Under the pieces are notes generated by a model. That model was not told where the DNA came from. It ran no database searches and saw nothing but the letters and a program-made list of their open reading frames with translations. Shown in pieces: positions 10,749 through 24,600 of a stretch of DNA of 64,000 nucleotides. The stretch spans positions 62,001 through 126,000 of the forward strand of contig JANDJZ010000038.1 of assembly GCA_027943245.1 (NCBI GenBank). The letters run 5' to 3'. Positions within the stretch are counted from its first letter, which is position 1; each line of letters begins with the position of its first letter. The stretch comes from Acanthamoeba sp. SK_2022b (Eukaryota; Discosea; Longamoebia; Acanthamoebidae). The translations under genes were made by a program, and so were the position numbers.

Positions 10749-12681
10749 TGGCAGACCAAGCTGCAGCATTCGGGTGGGGTGTCCTTAGCGCCATTTCCTT
10801 CCCGCTGGGCTGCGCTATAGGCCTGGTACGCTTGCTTTTCAAATTTTCTACGTCTATCCCAGCCACGCTCTTTTTTTTTTTTTTTTTTTTTAAACAAAAA
10901 AACTTGAAGGAGCTAAGTGCAGCAGACAAAGTAATAAAGATATCACTGTACAGTAGCGCATTTTATTTATTCATCAACAGACAGGACCTCTAGGTTTGGT
11001 TTTATGTGGTGTTTTCCGTAACGCGCTGGAATTCGGAAAATGCGCTGACACCCCCTGGGTTGTGATTCGACGTGCTAGTTCTGGCCCACGATGCCTATCA
11101 AGCTCCGCGCCGTGGCGATGGGATTCGGAGGCGGCGCGTTGTTATTCGCGCTCACTCTTTCGCTGTTTGGTGAGATGCTGTTTCACATCGACAAGTATGG
11201 CCACGGTCCCATGCTCGTCATGCTCTTCAGCGCTCTTGCTGGTACCCTTCTCTCTCTCTCTCTCTCTCTTCCCGCGCCGGCCTTGCGCTTCTCACCATCC
11301 TGTTCGTTTTACTTGTTCGCGGCAGGAGGAATAATCTTCTTGGTACTCGACTTCTTGATTGAGGAGCGAGGCGGCTGGATGCGCCGATTGTCGAAGAACA
11401 GAAAGCGGCTCCTGGAATGGAGGAAGAAGCGTCTCCGGCCAATTCTCGATAAGCTTCGGCGCAAGAACGGCGACTACGCCCACTTGGACGTCGAGTCCTA
11501 TCAGCTCGAGTTGGAGCAGGAGGTATCTCGCATGCTCAAATGCATCGTACATTGCATCGCACACACTTATCTATATACGTACAACGGTGTCCTTTATGCA
11601 GTTGGAGGAGGAGATCGAGAGGCTCGATGAGAAGGAACTGCAGCTCCAGTCGGCATGGAATCCAGCCACCGAACAGAGCAAAGCCGATTTCGACACCCTG
11701 GCTGCGCCGCTCGTCGAGGAAGGAGGTATAGGATGCCTCCATAAACATTGTCTCGCATGTGGCTGCTCGCTGACGCGTGTTGTTGCGGCTGTGCCCAGCC
11801 AACCCAGAGGTTGACGCTGCTGTGGCCAGCGCAGAGGCTCCTGAATCTCTGGAGCCTGTAGGCAGCGGTGTCGGATTGGCCATTTGGCTTGGCATGCTCA
11901 TAGATGGCATCCCTGAAGCACTTGTCATCGGTACACTACCCCGGCCTTTCACCAGATTCCCTGTCGTGCTCACATGTCCCGTTTGTTCGATCATGTATCC
12001 AGGCATAACCACCGTGTCCACTGATGGCGTCAGCTATTCGCTTGTGATCGCCTTCTTCTTGGCCAATCTTCCTGAGGTGCGCCAACGTTGCATGTGTTGT
12101 TAACTTTAGGACAATGCTCACAGTGGCCCGGTGTCTATGCTGCTCCAGGCGCTCTCTTCGTCAATCATTATGCTGGAGAATGGCATGTCCAAATTAGTCA
12201 TCAGTCTCATGTGGAGCTTCCTTGTAGGTGCGGTGGACCGACTCGTCTCATAGTGCTAGAGGCTGACCTTCTATCCACGTTGTAAATGCCGCAGTGATGA
12301 CCGGAGTCGGCGCAATAATCGGATCGTTCATGAAGGAACCGGAGGACGCGGGACCGGATGACGCCTTCTACTTTGGCACGAGCACCATCGAGGGTCTGGC
12401 GGCGGGTGCCATGCTGGTGGTGATCTCCAACGCCATGTACGTGTTACCCTGCGCGCCTGTATGCTCATTCTGCCATCTGGAGTCCATCTCTCACTACTCT
12501 CGGCTCCCGCAGGTTACCCGAAGCTTTCCGACAAGGAGGAAGCCTCTCGGGACTCTCTGTACTATGCGGGTACGACCTCCCAGCCTTCAATCTTGGCGCA
12601 CCTGTTTGCTCAATCCCAGTTTCTCCGCCAACTTCCAGCTTCTTGGCCGCGCTCTTCCTCGAGCTCTCCGACAAGTGGTGA
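10749..12681 (+). CDS. ZIP-family divalent metal transporter
   Basis: At least nine short exons starting MADQAAAFGWGVLS (10749, donor after GLV-coding GTACGC near 10830), resuming at about 11079 (FWPTMPIKLRAVAMGFGGG). Eight hydrophobic segments are visible, with a charged cytoplasmic loop after the third (LSKNRKRLLEWRKKRL to a Glu-rich coiled segment). The core reads WLGMLIDGIPEALVIG, then SLVIAFFLANLPEALSSS, then EGLAAGAMLVVISNAMLPEAF, and ends LAALFLELSDKW before TGA. The IDGIPEA and NLPEA motifs stand where eukaryotic ZIPs have HNFPDG and HELPHE, so it looks like the bacterial-type or GufA/ZupT-like branch. It should import zinc, iron or manganese into the cytosol; metal and membrane cannot be told. 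Confidence 0.8.
10871..10891 (+). repeat. Poly-T run in ZIP intron 1
   Basis: Twenty-one consecutive T residues within the first intron of the ZIP gene. It is a homopolymer prone to length error in assembly. Confidence 0.9.
11249..11270 (+). repeat. (CT)n microsatellite in ZIP intron
   Basis: Tandem CT dinucleotides immediately after an exon ending SALAG. It may serve as the intron's polypyrimidine tract. Confidence 0.85.
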
Positions 12682-13249
12682 GCATTTCTACCATCGGCGG
12701 CAGTATCGAGCCGCTCTTGGCAGATGATTGTCAGCAAGGCGCTTGATTTGATCACCGTTAACAACAAAACCAAAAAGGTGGGTGTGGCTGCTTGGTGGCG
12801 AATCACGCGAGCTTGGGGGTACTGGGGTCTAGGTGGATCCCGACCTTGCGGCCAGGCGATTTGTTGTTGGAGCAGAGTTTACTCTCTGCATTGAAGTGAC
12901 CAAGCCGGCCCTGCGTCTATACCGACGCAGGTCGGCTCGAGTCGATGGGCGCGATGAAACACGGTAAACGAGGCTCAGATGAGAGAAGCGGTCGGACTTC
13001 TTGCTACAGGAAATAGGCGTAATCGAAGTAGCGTAAAACTCATCTTTGCAAGCGAACCACCACACCCATCTGCTTGAACGCCCAGCCGCGCCTATCTGGA
13101 CGGATGCCCCTCCTGGTGGCTGCGCCTTGTGGGACAAGCACAGAAGAAGACCAGAAAGATATCGCGGGATCGAATCCCGAATCTGTCAATGAAGATCCAG
13201 GTGGTGCTTCCTTTTCTTTTTATCTTTCTTTTCGAATCAGCAACAAAGA
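12682..13249. other. Intergenic ZIP 3' flank / UCHL5 promoter
   Basis: 568 bp without a supported gene. A T-arm-like palindrome at about 13164-13179 was examined as a tRNA and rejected. Nothing else stands out. Confidence 0.5.
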
Positions 13250-14912
13250 ATGGCGGACAACTGGTGCACGATTGAATCTGACCCTGGTGCGTGCAACCTC
13301 GAAGGACGTGGCAGAAATGCTGGGATCTCTCTTTAACATTAGTTCAACGAGCTGTGTGCAGGTGTGTTTACCGAGCTGATCGAAGAGATTGGCGTAAAGG
13401 ACTGTCAAGTCGAGGAACTCTATGTGCTGGATCAAGAAAATCTGCAGCGTCTCAAGTAGGTGGCCTCAATCAATTTCATGTTGAATGTTGTAAAGCTACT
13501 CGCTGCGTCTAATCTTGTAATCTCCATCCAGGCCAGTGCATGGATTAATCTTCCTTTTCAAGTGGCGTGCCGACGAATCAGATAACAGAGCCACCGAGAG
13601 CCCCTTCGACACCGACGTGTTCTTTGCCAACCAGGTCATCAACAACGCCTGCGCGACGCAGGCCATTCTTTCTATCCTCCTTAACGCCAGCAAGGTGGAC
13701 CTTGGCGAGGAGCTCACTCAGTTCAAGGAGTTCTCGCAAGAGTTCCCACCCGAGGTGCCTGCCTCCTCGTCGGCTCGGGCTGTGCGCCATTCGTGCTCAT
13801 GGCTGTTGTGGGTGGGGCGAGACAGATGCGAGGCCTGGCCATCAGCAACAGCGATCTCATCCGTAGGGTGCACAACAGCTTCTCCAGGTGAGCACCTCCT
13901 TTCATTTTTATCTACATATATCTTTCTTTTTTGCCTTGGCTCTGCGTTGCGATGCTCACCTCTTGCTCTCCTTCCTCTCTTCTATTTCTATTGTGACTAA
14001 GGCCCGAGCCATTCATCTACTCCGGCGGCAAGCAGGATGAGTCTTCGGAGGACGTTTACCACTTCATCAGCTATCTCCCCTACAAGGGCCGTCTCTACGA
14101 GCTGGACGGGCTGAAGAAGGGCCCCATCAACCTCGGTACCGAGTCTCCCTCTCTCGTGCGCTTTGTCCGCCACCAACGCTCGTTGTGCTTCGCGAGCAGG
14201 GCCTTGCACAGAAGAGGATTGGCTCGAGAAGGTCTGCCCGGAGATCCAGAAGCGCATTGAGAAGTACGCCTCTGCCTCGCTCCCCCCCCTCCGCAACCGT
14301 TTGCTCCCTCGCTTACCCGAGGCTGTTGGACTCAGGTACGCTCGGTCCGAGATCCGATTCAACCTGATGGCAATCATCAAGAATCGCATCAGCGTCTACA
14401 AGGAACAGATCCAGGAGTTTGAGAACCAGAAGGTCGACGTGAACACCAGGCTCATGGACCTGCCGGAGGGACCCGAGGCGGACAACTTAAGACAGCAGCT
14501 TGCTTTGCTGAGTACGTGTTTAGGTTATTCCATTATTTTATTTCGATATGAGAGAAAATGAGTTAATTTGTTTTCGAGCACCGGGCGTACTGCACGCTAA
14601 CCAACCGCTTTGGATCAGACGACCAAATCAGCACCTGTCAGGAGGCTATCAAGCTCGAGGAGGACAAGAGGAAGAACTGGCGATTGGAGAACATCAGAAG
14701 GAAACATAACTACATCCCCTTCATCATGAACATGCTCAAGATTCTTGCCGAGAAAGGCCAGCTTGTGTACGTTGCTCCACACTCTTGGCTGTCCAAGCCC
14801 GCAGCGGCAGTGGTGCTGACAGCTATTTCCCCGTCCTCTCGCCAGGGACCTGGTGGAGCAGGCCAAGTCCAAGGAGGCCGAGGAGAAAGAGCGGAGGAAG
14901 GACAAGCAGTAG
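13250..14912 (+). CDS. UCHL5: UCHL5/UCH37 ubiquitin C-terminal hydrolase
   Basis: Nine exons (13250-13286, 13362-13455, 13532-13754, 13826-13887, 14002-14135, 14200-14263, 14336-14511, 14619-14766, 14846-14912) join exactly to 334 residues, close to human UCHL5 (329). It is a cysteine protease that removes ubiquitin from chains at the proteasome lid (via Rpn13) or in INO80 complexes. Visible: start [19 protein letters not shown], oxyanion Gln and catalytic Cys in [25 protein letters not shown], catalytic His in [10 protein letters not shown], catalytic Asp in YELDGLKKG, and the ULD-type C-terminal domain with [13 protein letters not shown] and a basic coiled-coil tail ending ERRKDKQ. All catalytic residues are present, so it should be active. 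A poly(A) signal AATAAA follows at 14977. Confidence 0.96.
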
Positions 14913-14976
14913 ACACGCGTTGCCGTCTAACCTCAGCGTTTGAGATAACGGCAGCTTTCCTGAGCAACAAGGAGGC

Positions 14977-14986
14977 AATAAATAAA
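14977..14986 (+). terminator. Poly(A) signal, UCHL5-like gene
   Basis: Overlapping AATAAATAAA 65 bp after the stop codon, only about 50 bp before the next gene's ATG, so cleavage must occur in a very short spacer. Confidence 0.6.
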
Positions 14987-15038
14987 GAAAACAGGCCCAC
15001 AAAACGAAACTCGTCTGCAACACCCACTTAGCCCAAAG

Positions 15039-18000
15039 ATGGCGGCTGCTGTAGTGGCCGGTTCGGGCACAACCGCCCTCCTGTCTCCTCGTCCCTCGCC
15101 GTCCCCTCGTCTTTCCTATCAACAGGAACTTTGGGTACCCTCCGCGGAGCGTTTCGCTTTCGTTCTTTGCCCCCCCCCCTCGAATCGATGGGGCCGGTCG
15201 AGAGGATGAGATGGAAGGCGATTATTTTATTTTATTTATAATATTTTTCTAGTATTTAATGATTATTCTCTTATATCGATGGCCAATCTAGGGAGGCCTC
15301 GAGCTGGCGGAAAAAAGGGTTGAAGAGGGTAGAAAGACATATCGAGAGGTGCAAGCCTTCATCGAGGAAATGATAGACTTGGAGCTGTCCTACGTAAAGG
15401 GCTTCAAGAAACTCTCCGCTAGACAGTCCCAGTGCACCGAAGGAGGGTACTCCCCCAATGCATCTGGTACGCTAGATGTTTTCAGCAGTGCTGACATCGC
15501 GTTCGTGTGGTCTCGCGCCTCAGAACACTCGGATCAGCGTGGCAGGCCTTCAGAAGTAAGCACCGCCTCTCCATCTGTCTCCCTCGAACGCCCTCCTTTC
15601 GCTAACGCTTTCCGACGCCCGCCGTACAGAGTATCTTCACATTAATGCCGACATGCACGCTTTGCTAATGGAGCACTGGTACTCAAGAAACACGGCACTA
15701 TTCCCGTGGTAAAAGATAGCCGCTCATCCATGAGTTTTTCATTCACCGCAGGAAGAAGGCCTCCTTCGCACTGCAGGACCACTGCGCTCAGCAGACCAAG
15801 GCCACCACCACCGTAATGCGGCTTCATCTCTTTTTGATCACTTTTTCAGCGGCCAAAGGAGCTGATTTGTGTGATCCTGCAGTACTTCGCCGAGGCTGGC
15901 AAGCTGACCAAGGAGCGGGAGAAGGGCTTGGCCGATGTCATGCGAGTACGTCCAAAGCTAAGAAGACCAACGGTCTGTTTCATGCGTTCGCTCGCTTACG
16001 CGTTACCCACTCCTTCTAGCTCAAGGGTCGGTACTACAAGGTTGCTCGCGAGGTACGACTGGCGCTCCAACGGTTCCTGGTCTGGCCCCATAGTACCGAT
16101 CTCACGCCCACTGCCAATTTGTTGGCGTTGTGTCAGGCCGAGCTCGCAAAGCAGCAGTACGAGGGCGCACAGAACGATCCCTCGATCGCCACCACCAAGC
16201 TGGTCAAGGTGCGCGATGTTGCCCCCGCCACCATTCGATGGCAAGGCGATACCTGACTCTCCATTATCTTCAACAGCTGAACGCTACTCTCCAAGCGCTA
16301 CTCAAGGAATGCGAGGTATCGGAGAAACTCTACGTCAAGTAAGTGTTCGACTTCGACTCTTGCAATGCAATGATTGTTCACTGACGCTTCACTCTGCCCG
16401 CTCCCCATCTCTCCGGCAGAGCTGTGGAGGACTTCAATGTTGCGCAGGAGCTGCATGTCCAGGAGACACAAAAGATTTTGAACGTACACAACACGTGGCC
16501 CACAATTGTCACGCAAGTGTCAGGCCGTTGCTCACTTTTTGTGGGGGGGGGGTCGAACAGGCGTTGGAGGCCATGGAGGAAAGTAGAATCGTCACCATGA
16601 AGTCCATCTTCGAGGTACATACCTCCTTTCTTTTTATTCTTGGCTGTGGTGTGTGACGCAACGCGTGCCTAAGGTTAAGGAAATGGCGGAATGTGCAGGA
16701 AGGATGCCTGACGTGGAGCGGAAGCTTTACTCATCAACCTGAAGCTCTCGGCGCAGTCCAGAAAATCATTAAGAACATTGACAGTCACAAAGACATCCAG
16801 AACTGGATTCTGGGCAACAGGTGCGCTCGATCTGCAGATATTCGCCACATTGCCTTTTCGTCCCTGTTCTGACTTCGACTCTTTGACGGAGTAGGACTGG
16901 GCGAAGCCTGCCCGCGCCGTTGGCTGTGGAGCCCTGGCAGCCGGCGTCCAAGTTCCGCAGGGACAGGTACCGCTCGCGCGCACGTGCGACCCTTTTGTTG
17001 CGTGGCCAATCCAAGCCTCACCTTCAATTGCGTTGATTGCGTGCGTGTTCAGGTCCTCTTCGGGCAATTCTGTGCGTTTCAAGTTCAAACCCGAGGGCGT
17101 GGGAACTGTCATCGTGAGCACCACCTCTGGCGTAGTCCCCACTGCCGGTACGTCCTTCCATTTTCCTTTCTGTTTTATTTTTTTGCATTATTTCTTTGCT
17201 GATTTCGTTTTGTTAAAAAATTATGGGGAATTTATCCCCATTGTTAAGCCTCTCCGCCCATCAAGCGCCAAAAAGAGGAGAAAAAGAGTGAAGGCGATCA
17301 AGAGAAGACGAAGGAAGGCGCCGAATCAGCGGAACGAGCCGTTGTTTTGCCTCGCGTTCAGGCCCTCTACCAGTACGAGGCCGAGGAGGAGGACGAGCTC
17401 AGCATCAACTCTGGCGATATCATTACGGTGCTTGAGGGTACGCGCCATTTGTCCTTCAACAACGCTCGGACCCGGAGTGCACTCACACGTGTGGTGTGCC
17501 AGTCGAGGGCGAGGGCTGGTGGAAGGGCGAGATTGATGGGCGTGTGGGCAGCTTCCCCTCCAACTACGTCCGGCCACTCTCGCCGTCCACGACGACTTCC
17601 AGCGACGGCTTTAGCGCCATTGTTAGCAATGACGACTTCAGCGGAGATGGCAGCGAGGCGCACGATGATAGGGCGCAGCATCAACCAAGTCAACAACACA
17701 GGGGCGTGCCGCAGCCGAGTCGCTCGTTGGGCGACTTCCGTGCGAGCGCCGACCTTACATCTCCGCCGTTATCGCCGTCGTCATCCTACACAGCGCTCTC
17801 CACCTCATCGCCGTCGCTCCTCGCCTTTATCGAACAACAGAAGCAACAGCAGCCAGCATCGGCGCCGCCGAACGGCTCGGGCGCGCCCCCGATGCGCGGA
17901 AGCGAAGGTAAGCGAGGTGGAAAGTTAGTCAGGACCGGCGGGTTGCGAAGGATCGTCAAGGACGACGAACGGGACGACGACGCCAGCGACTCCAACTGCG

Positions 18001-18574
18001 CGGGCAGCGGCGAGGTTGGGTTGACGCAGCCGCAGCTCGGCTCTCTCCCCATCCCCATCCCCGTACCAGATCCGGCCTCGGTGATCATCAGGGAGCCTAA
18101 GCTCGTCCACACGCTGTCGCCCCATTCTACGCCACCCCTAGTGGACGCATTGCCAATGGAGGACCCTGGGTTTGAATGCGTGGTACGGCCACACGCAGAT
18201 GCATCCGTGTTGTGCTTGTATGATGACCGTTTAAGTCCATCTGCGTGAACCAGGTCCTGTTCGACTTTGAAGCCGAAAACGAAGACGAGCTTACCATTCG
18301 AGGTCTGCTCTCCGCCTCCTTTGTCTTTTTCGTGCGTGGATTCGTTAACGACTTGGCTCACGCGTGAACCGTGTCGTGGTTGGTGTACACAGCCGGCGAG
18401 GTCCTGCGGGTGACCGAAGAAGTCGAGCAGTGGTGCGTTCCCACGACGCACCGTTGTGTTTCACGGTGAATGCTTGCTGACCGTGGCCCATGGCTTGGCA
18501 GGTACGTCGGCGTGTATTCTGATGGACGGACCGGCATGTTCCCCTCAAACTACGTCCGGCGCGTAGGGCTCTGA
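15039..18574 (+). CDS. F-BAR protein with two C-terminal SH3 domains
   Basis: Roughly fifteen small exons. The N-terminal part is an FCH/F-BAR helical domain: GLELAEKRVEEGRKTYREVQ then AFIEEMIDLELSYVKGFKKLS (15300-15420), continuing through exons to about 16900. A linker with FKFKPEGVGTVIVS (about 17070) and a Lys/Glu-rich coil leads to SH3-1 at 17355-17580 (ALYQYEAEEEDELSI, GWWKGEIDGRVGSFPSNYV). A Ser/Pro-rich disordered linker and SH3-2 at 18255-18574 follow (VLFDFEAENEDELTI, WYVGVYSDGRTGMFPSNYV). The layout matches yeast Bzz1 and animal FCHSD/Nervous wreck, which bend membrane and recruit WASP to drive actin assembly at endocytic sites. Both SH3 domains keep the ALYDY-like, WW and SNYV ligand-groove motifs. 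Start ATG 15039 (MAAAVVAGSGTTALL) is the best in-frame choice; exact intron borders in the F-BAR part need transcript data. Confidence 0.85.
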
Positions 18575-18991
18575 GATCCCTTCGTTGTTGGGGCTGCTGT
18601 ATGGGTTTAAGTTATTTATTTATTTATTCATAGAGTGTTTACATTACCTCCGAAGGAAAGTGACTTGTGTGTCCCACGGCACGCGAAACAGCTGTTGGAG
18701 ATGACTTAAATGTTGTCTCGTGGTTGCGCCTCATTGAGGGTGGCGCTATCTGGGTGGGTGCCCGTAACGGCCGCCGGTGTTTCGCCAATTTTCGAAGCTC
18801 TTCCGACCGAAACGTTCGTAAAACGAAACCAACCCAGGCTTGTCTTTGGGTCTTTGGCGTGTGTGCATGCCACACGACCAAACAAGTGACCCGCTATTAC
18901 CAACACCCGTGCGCTTGTGTGGTAGGAGAGACTGAAGAAGCCATTACGCGAGGGCGATACTCTAAAAAACAAGTAGGTTGAGCGGAGGGGG
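18575..18991. other. Intergenic F-BAR gene / hemerythrin-like gene
   Basis: AT-rich TTTATTTATTTATTTATT tract at about 18610-18632 in the F-BAR 3' flank; otherwise featureless. No supported gene. Confidence 0.5.
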
Positions 18992-19902
18992 ATGAAGGAT
19001 ACCGCACCCCTGGGCACGGCGACCCACCAGCAAGACGCGCAATACGACGACCGTCACCACAAAAGCATGAACGGAAGCGAAGCAAAGAACGAAAGAGAAA
19101 AAGAAAAGGGAAGTGGAGGGGAGGGAGGGGGAGTGGGCGGAGGAGGCAACGGAGGCGGAATAGAGGGAGCCCTGGGCCTGCTCTTCCTCCAACAGACGAC
19201 ACCGGGGCACCCGCGGGGAGATTTGACTCAGGCAATCACCTTCCGCATTGCCGAGCTCCTATCTGCCCAACTTGTCGTAGAAGAGAAGGTACGCCATTCG
19301 CGTCTTGAGACTACGCATTTTCGAGCATTATTTAAAATCATAAATCTAAATAATGTGTGCATAAATACATAAAGATAGGGCCCATGGAAAAAAAATCTCA
19401 TAATATAAGGAAAAAATAAATGTGTCACGGACAGGTGCTGTTCCCCGTGCTGCTCGAGTGCGGCGAGAGAGGCCGAGGCTTGGTCGACGCGGCGCGCGGC
19501 GAACATCCTGCTATGATGGTACGTACGCACCGCGCTGACGGCTGATGATGTGGTCTCACTCGCGGCTGCAGACCGGTCTCGTTGCGCTCCAAGGGACGCA
19601 CTACACGCAGCCCTCGTTTGGGCCCACCATCGAACCACTCATCGCGCTCATCGGTACAGCCAGTCGGCTTGTTCACCTCGCGTACTGGCTGATCTCGCGT
19701 TGGCCATGACTGACTCCGTGCCACAGCCAAACGTAGCAATAGGGAGGAGCTGGAGATCCAGCCTTGTCTCCAACAACACCTCACGCCCGACGACTACGCG
19801 GAGCTGAACCGTCTCGTAGATCGTGTTCGTGAGCTCAAGGCCAGCGACCACAACATTGAGACTCGCGTGCGCGCCCTCGCTGACAAGCTAAAGGCAACTT
19901 GA
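18992..19902 (+). CDS. Hemerythrin-like helical-bundle protein
   Basis: Four exons: 18992-19288, 19435-19518, 19572 to about 19652, and about 19727-19902, joined in phase. After a charged, Gly-rich N-terminus (a second possible start is at 19067) comes a segment with the internal symmetry of hemerythrin HHE domains: VVEEKVLFPVLLE, GEHPAMMTGLVAL and NREELEIQPCLQQHL, then a helical tail. In true hemerythrins the EE..LFP motifs are preceded by iron-ligand histidines; here Gln and Asn stand at those places and only the middle His is clearly kept. The fold is therefore plausible while di-iron binding is doubtful. Alternatively it is an unrelated four-helix protein. Confidence 0.5.
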
Positions 19903-21442
<1,540 letters not shown>

Positions 21443-21532
21443 GCGCTGAGCTTCGACTCTGTAACCCTCGGTACATTACGTGGTGAACGGAAGCCGCCAT
21501 GCCCTTGTGGCTGTGCTTCCTCATGCCAGCTC

Positions 21533-21538
21533 AATAAA
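21533..21538 (+). terminator. Poly(A) signal, actin copy 1
   Basis: AATAAA about 90 bp after the actin stop codon. The first roughly 27 bp after the stop are the same as in actin copy 2. Confidence 0.65.
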
Positions 21539-21659
21539 CAGCATGAATCACTAGTATCGCTTTTCGCCATTTCTACTTCAACTGCCCGCTGAGTTTATTT
21601 AGGGGAGAAACGAACAGCCAGGGAAGGGAAGACAGAAGGAGCCGAGGGCCGTAGCTCTC

Positions 21660-24600
21660 TCAGTTGAGCTTGGACATGAGCTCGCGGTGGCGACGCTCCT
21701 TGGCATACTCCTTCTCGCGCTTGCGCTGTTCCTTCTCCCAGCGCTTCTGATTCTCGCGTTCTTCCTCGATGCGGTTCTTCTCCTTCTGGCGGGCGATGTC
21801 GGGGGTGAGCTCCCACTCGAGCACCTCGCCGAGGTCCTGCACGGCCTTGGGCGCCGCGGTCTGGTTGAACTGCACGCGCACGGCGCCGTCGCTCACGCGG
21901 ACCTGGTACATCTGCGTCTGGTAGGGGTGGCCCTCGAACGCCGGCGTCGAGTTGGTGGTGTCCAGCACCAGCTGCACCTTCTGGGCACGTGCCAGCAATT
22001 GCTCACGAGCTGCGATGGGCACACAAAGGCGCTGGTTAGTTTCCAGTACGGGCATGCGTTGCGTGGCGGAGCTGGCGCGTACCGACGGGGTTGTGCGTGC
22101 TGAGCCAGGCGATGCCATTGTTGCCGGTGACGATCTTGCCCGGCAGGGCGTAGAGCATGGTGAGGTAGGACTCCAGCTCGGTGAAGTTCTGGAGCGACTC
22201 GACGTGCTTGGACTGGAGCACCTCCGTGAGGTCGAGCTCCACCGCTGCATGCACATCGTCGTATGCGCGAGACGTCAGTCACGGCACGCTGCAGCGACGG
22301 AGGCGGAGAAGGCGTACAGAGGGGAGCGGTGGCCGCCGCGGTGAGCTCCTCGCTGCACTTCTTGATCTGCGCCGGGCCGTGCCTCTCCAGGAAGTGGGCG
22401 ATGATGACCGGGCGCAGGTTGAGCACCCGCACGAGCTTCTGGCCCCACGACCCGCCCTCTGTGGCATTGGGCGCCAGCTGCACGTTGAGCACCAGCTTCG
22501 TGCCTTCCACCGTGGGCCTACATTTTCCGCAAACGGAATTGTGAGTTTGCGTTTGCATTTGTGTTTGCGCTTCGCGGGAGGTGGTGGACGCACCGTCCGT
22601 TTACGGAGCTGTCGGTGGCGTGACTGAGCGAGGGGTCGACCTTGATCTCGATGGAGTCCACCTTCTGGGCGATGGTCTCGCGCACGAGGGACAGCTCGCA
22701 CAGCTGGGGGAGGGCGGGCGCCCTGAAGAAGATCGCTTCGAGCAAGGCATTGCAGTAGTCCAAGATGTACCGCCTCTTGAAGGTCGCCGCGTGTTTCTGT
22801 AACCGCACACCACAAACGCCAGAGGTCAGCCACTCCCCAACCTCGAGAACACACTGGACGCGCGTGCTCTGCGTTGGCGTGACGAGGGCATTGGCCGCCA
22901 ACCTTGAAGACGTCCAGGGTGGTGAAGTCCCAGTTGGGCGTGAACGGCAGCGGCTTGCCGACCGTGTGAGTGAACTTGTCGGCGACCTGGGCGTTGTAGC
23001 TCTCGAGCGAATCATACTGAACGCGCCGGTAAAGAGAGCGTGAGCCCACAGTTTCACAATCGGAGGGGAGCGCTATGCGGGGAGGCGGAGGCGACGAGAA
23101 GTAATGGTGGGTAACCTGAGCGATGGGGACGAGCGCGTCGAAGGCCTCCTCGCCTCGGATCTGCCAGCTGTTCTTGAAGAGGTGCTTGGCGAGGACGTTG
23201 CGCAGGTCCAGCTCGACGTGCAGCTCGCCGTCCCGGTTCTCGACGGTGTCGGCCGAACCCTCGGGCACGATTCGGAAGAACACCCGCTTGAGCTTGGCCG
23301 AGTAGCAAGACTTGCCCACCGGGTGCACGTTCGTAATCAGCACACTGCACGCACGCACGCACGCACGCACAAAAACAAATATTAATCACAATTTAAAATC
23401 GATAGATGAACTTTTAATTTAAAAAAAAGGAAAGGAAAAAGAAAAAGAAATATTGCTGAAGGCGTGTACCCCTTGGTGACGGTCTCTTCGGGGAAGATGG
23501 CGTGGAGGGCCTCGACGACGAAGGACTTCTCCTCGGGCAGGAGGGCCTCGAACTGCGGCGTGTCGACCAGGGTCCAGTCGGCCTCGATGGGCACCGGACG
23601 GCCGAGCGACTCGGCCAGACTCTGGACGACCGCATTGTAGCGCTCGTCGGCCAGCGCCTTGTGCACCTGGATGAGGCGGGCAAGCAGCCGAGGTGGTCAG
23701 CCAAGCACTTGGTTGCGGTGGCGGGATAGGGGAAGGGTGCCCTGAAGGAGTCGTACCTGCACGATGACCTTAAGCAGGTTCTCGACGCGCTCGCGGCGCG
23801 CGAGAATCTTGCCCAGCAGGGAGGCGGAGGAGTAGCCGACGCTAACGCCCATCACGCTGCCGTCGAGGGAGAGCACGGGCTCCTGGGCGATGTTCTTGAT
23901 CTCGAGCACGACCAGGACCGAATCGATGGCGGCGGTGATGGCCTTGAACCCAATCTCGTGAGTGAGCGAGGTGCGGAGGCCCGACGTGGCGTTGGCCGCC
24001 ACCTGGTAGACGTTGCGCATGTAGCCCACCACGGTGTCGTGGCCCAGCCCAACGAACTCGGGGAGGGCGACGAAGGCGTCCCAGTTGATGCCCACCTTGA
24101 TGTCCTTCTTGGCCTGCTGGCTCAGGCCCTGGCTCAGCTTGGCGCAGTCCCTGTTGGCCGCCTCGATCTCGATGGGGATCGTGGCCTCGGTGATCCACTC
24201 GATCTCGTCCTGCAGCTTCATGTGGCGACGCGTCGCCTGGTCGTAGCCCATCGTGATGGACTAAAGAACACCGGTCAACAAGGATGATGACACGTCAGCA
24301 AACAAACCGCAGCGCAACAACTCCCACGAGAGATGGCGTGGCAAGCCGTACGAGAGTGCGTTCGTTCAGGGTGAGAGCCCAGGCGGCAGGGGTGGGCTTG
24401 AGGGTGATCACGATGCGGTCGACCTTCTCGCCGAGGATGCGCTTACCGGCCTCGGTCCACTCGCTCGCGGACTTGTAGCTATAATAGTGGTCGGAGAAGG
24501 GACGTGGCATGGGTTAGCATTGGCGCCCAAGTATCAGCGCAGACGCACGTCGCGGAAAGGCGTACATCTCGGCGAGGTGGTCGAGCTGCGTGGTGTGAAG

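Noticed and set aside
13164..13179. tRNA-like T-arm (palindrome around ATCGAAT)
   Set aside because: The loop lacks the conserved TTC, the stem has four pairs, and no A-box or acceptor stem can be drawn around it.
23347..23370. Short tandem GCAC array considered as a CRISPR or telomere-like repeat
   Set aside because: A simple intronic microsatellite with no spacers.
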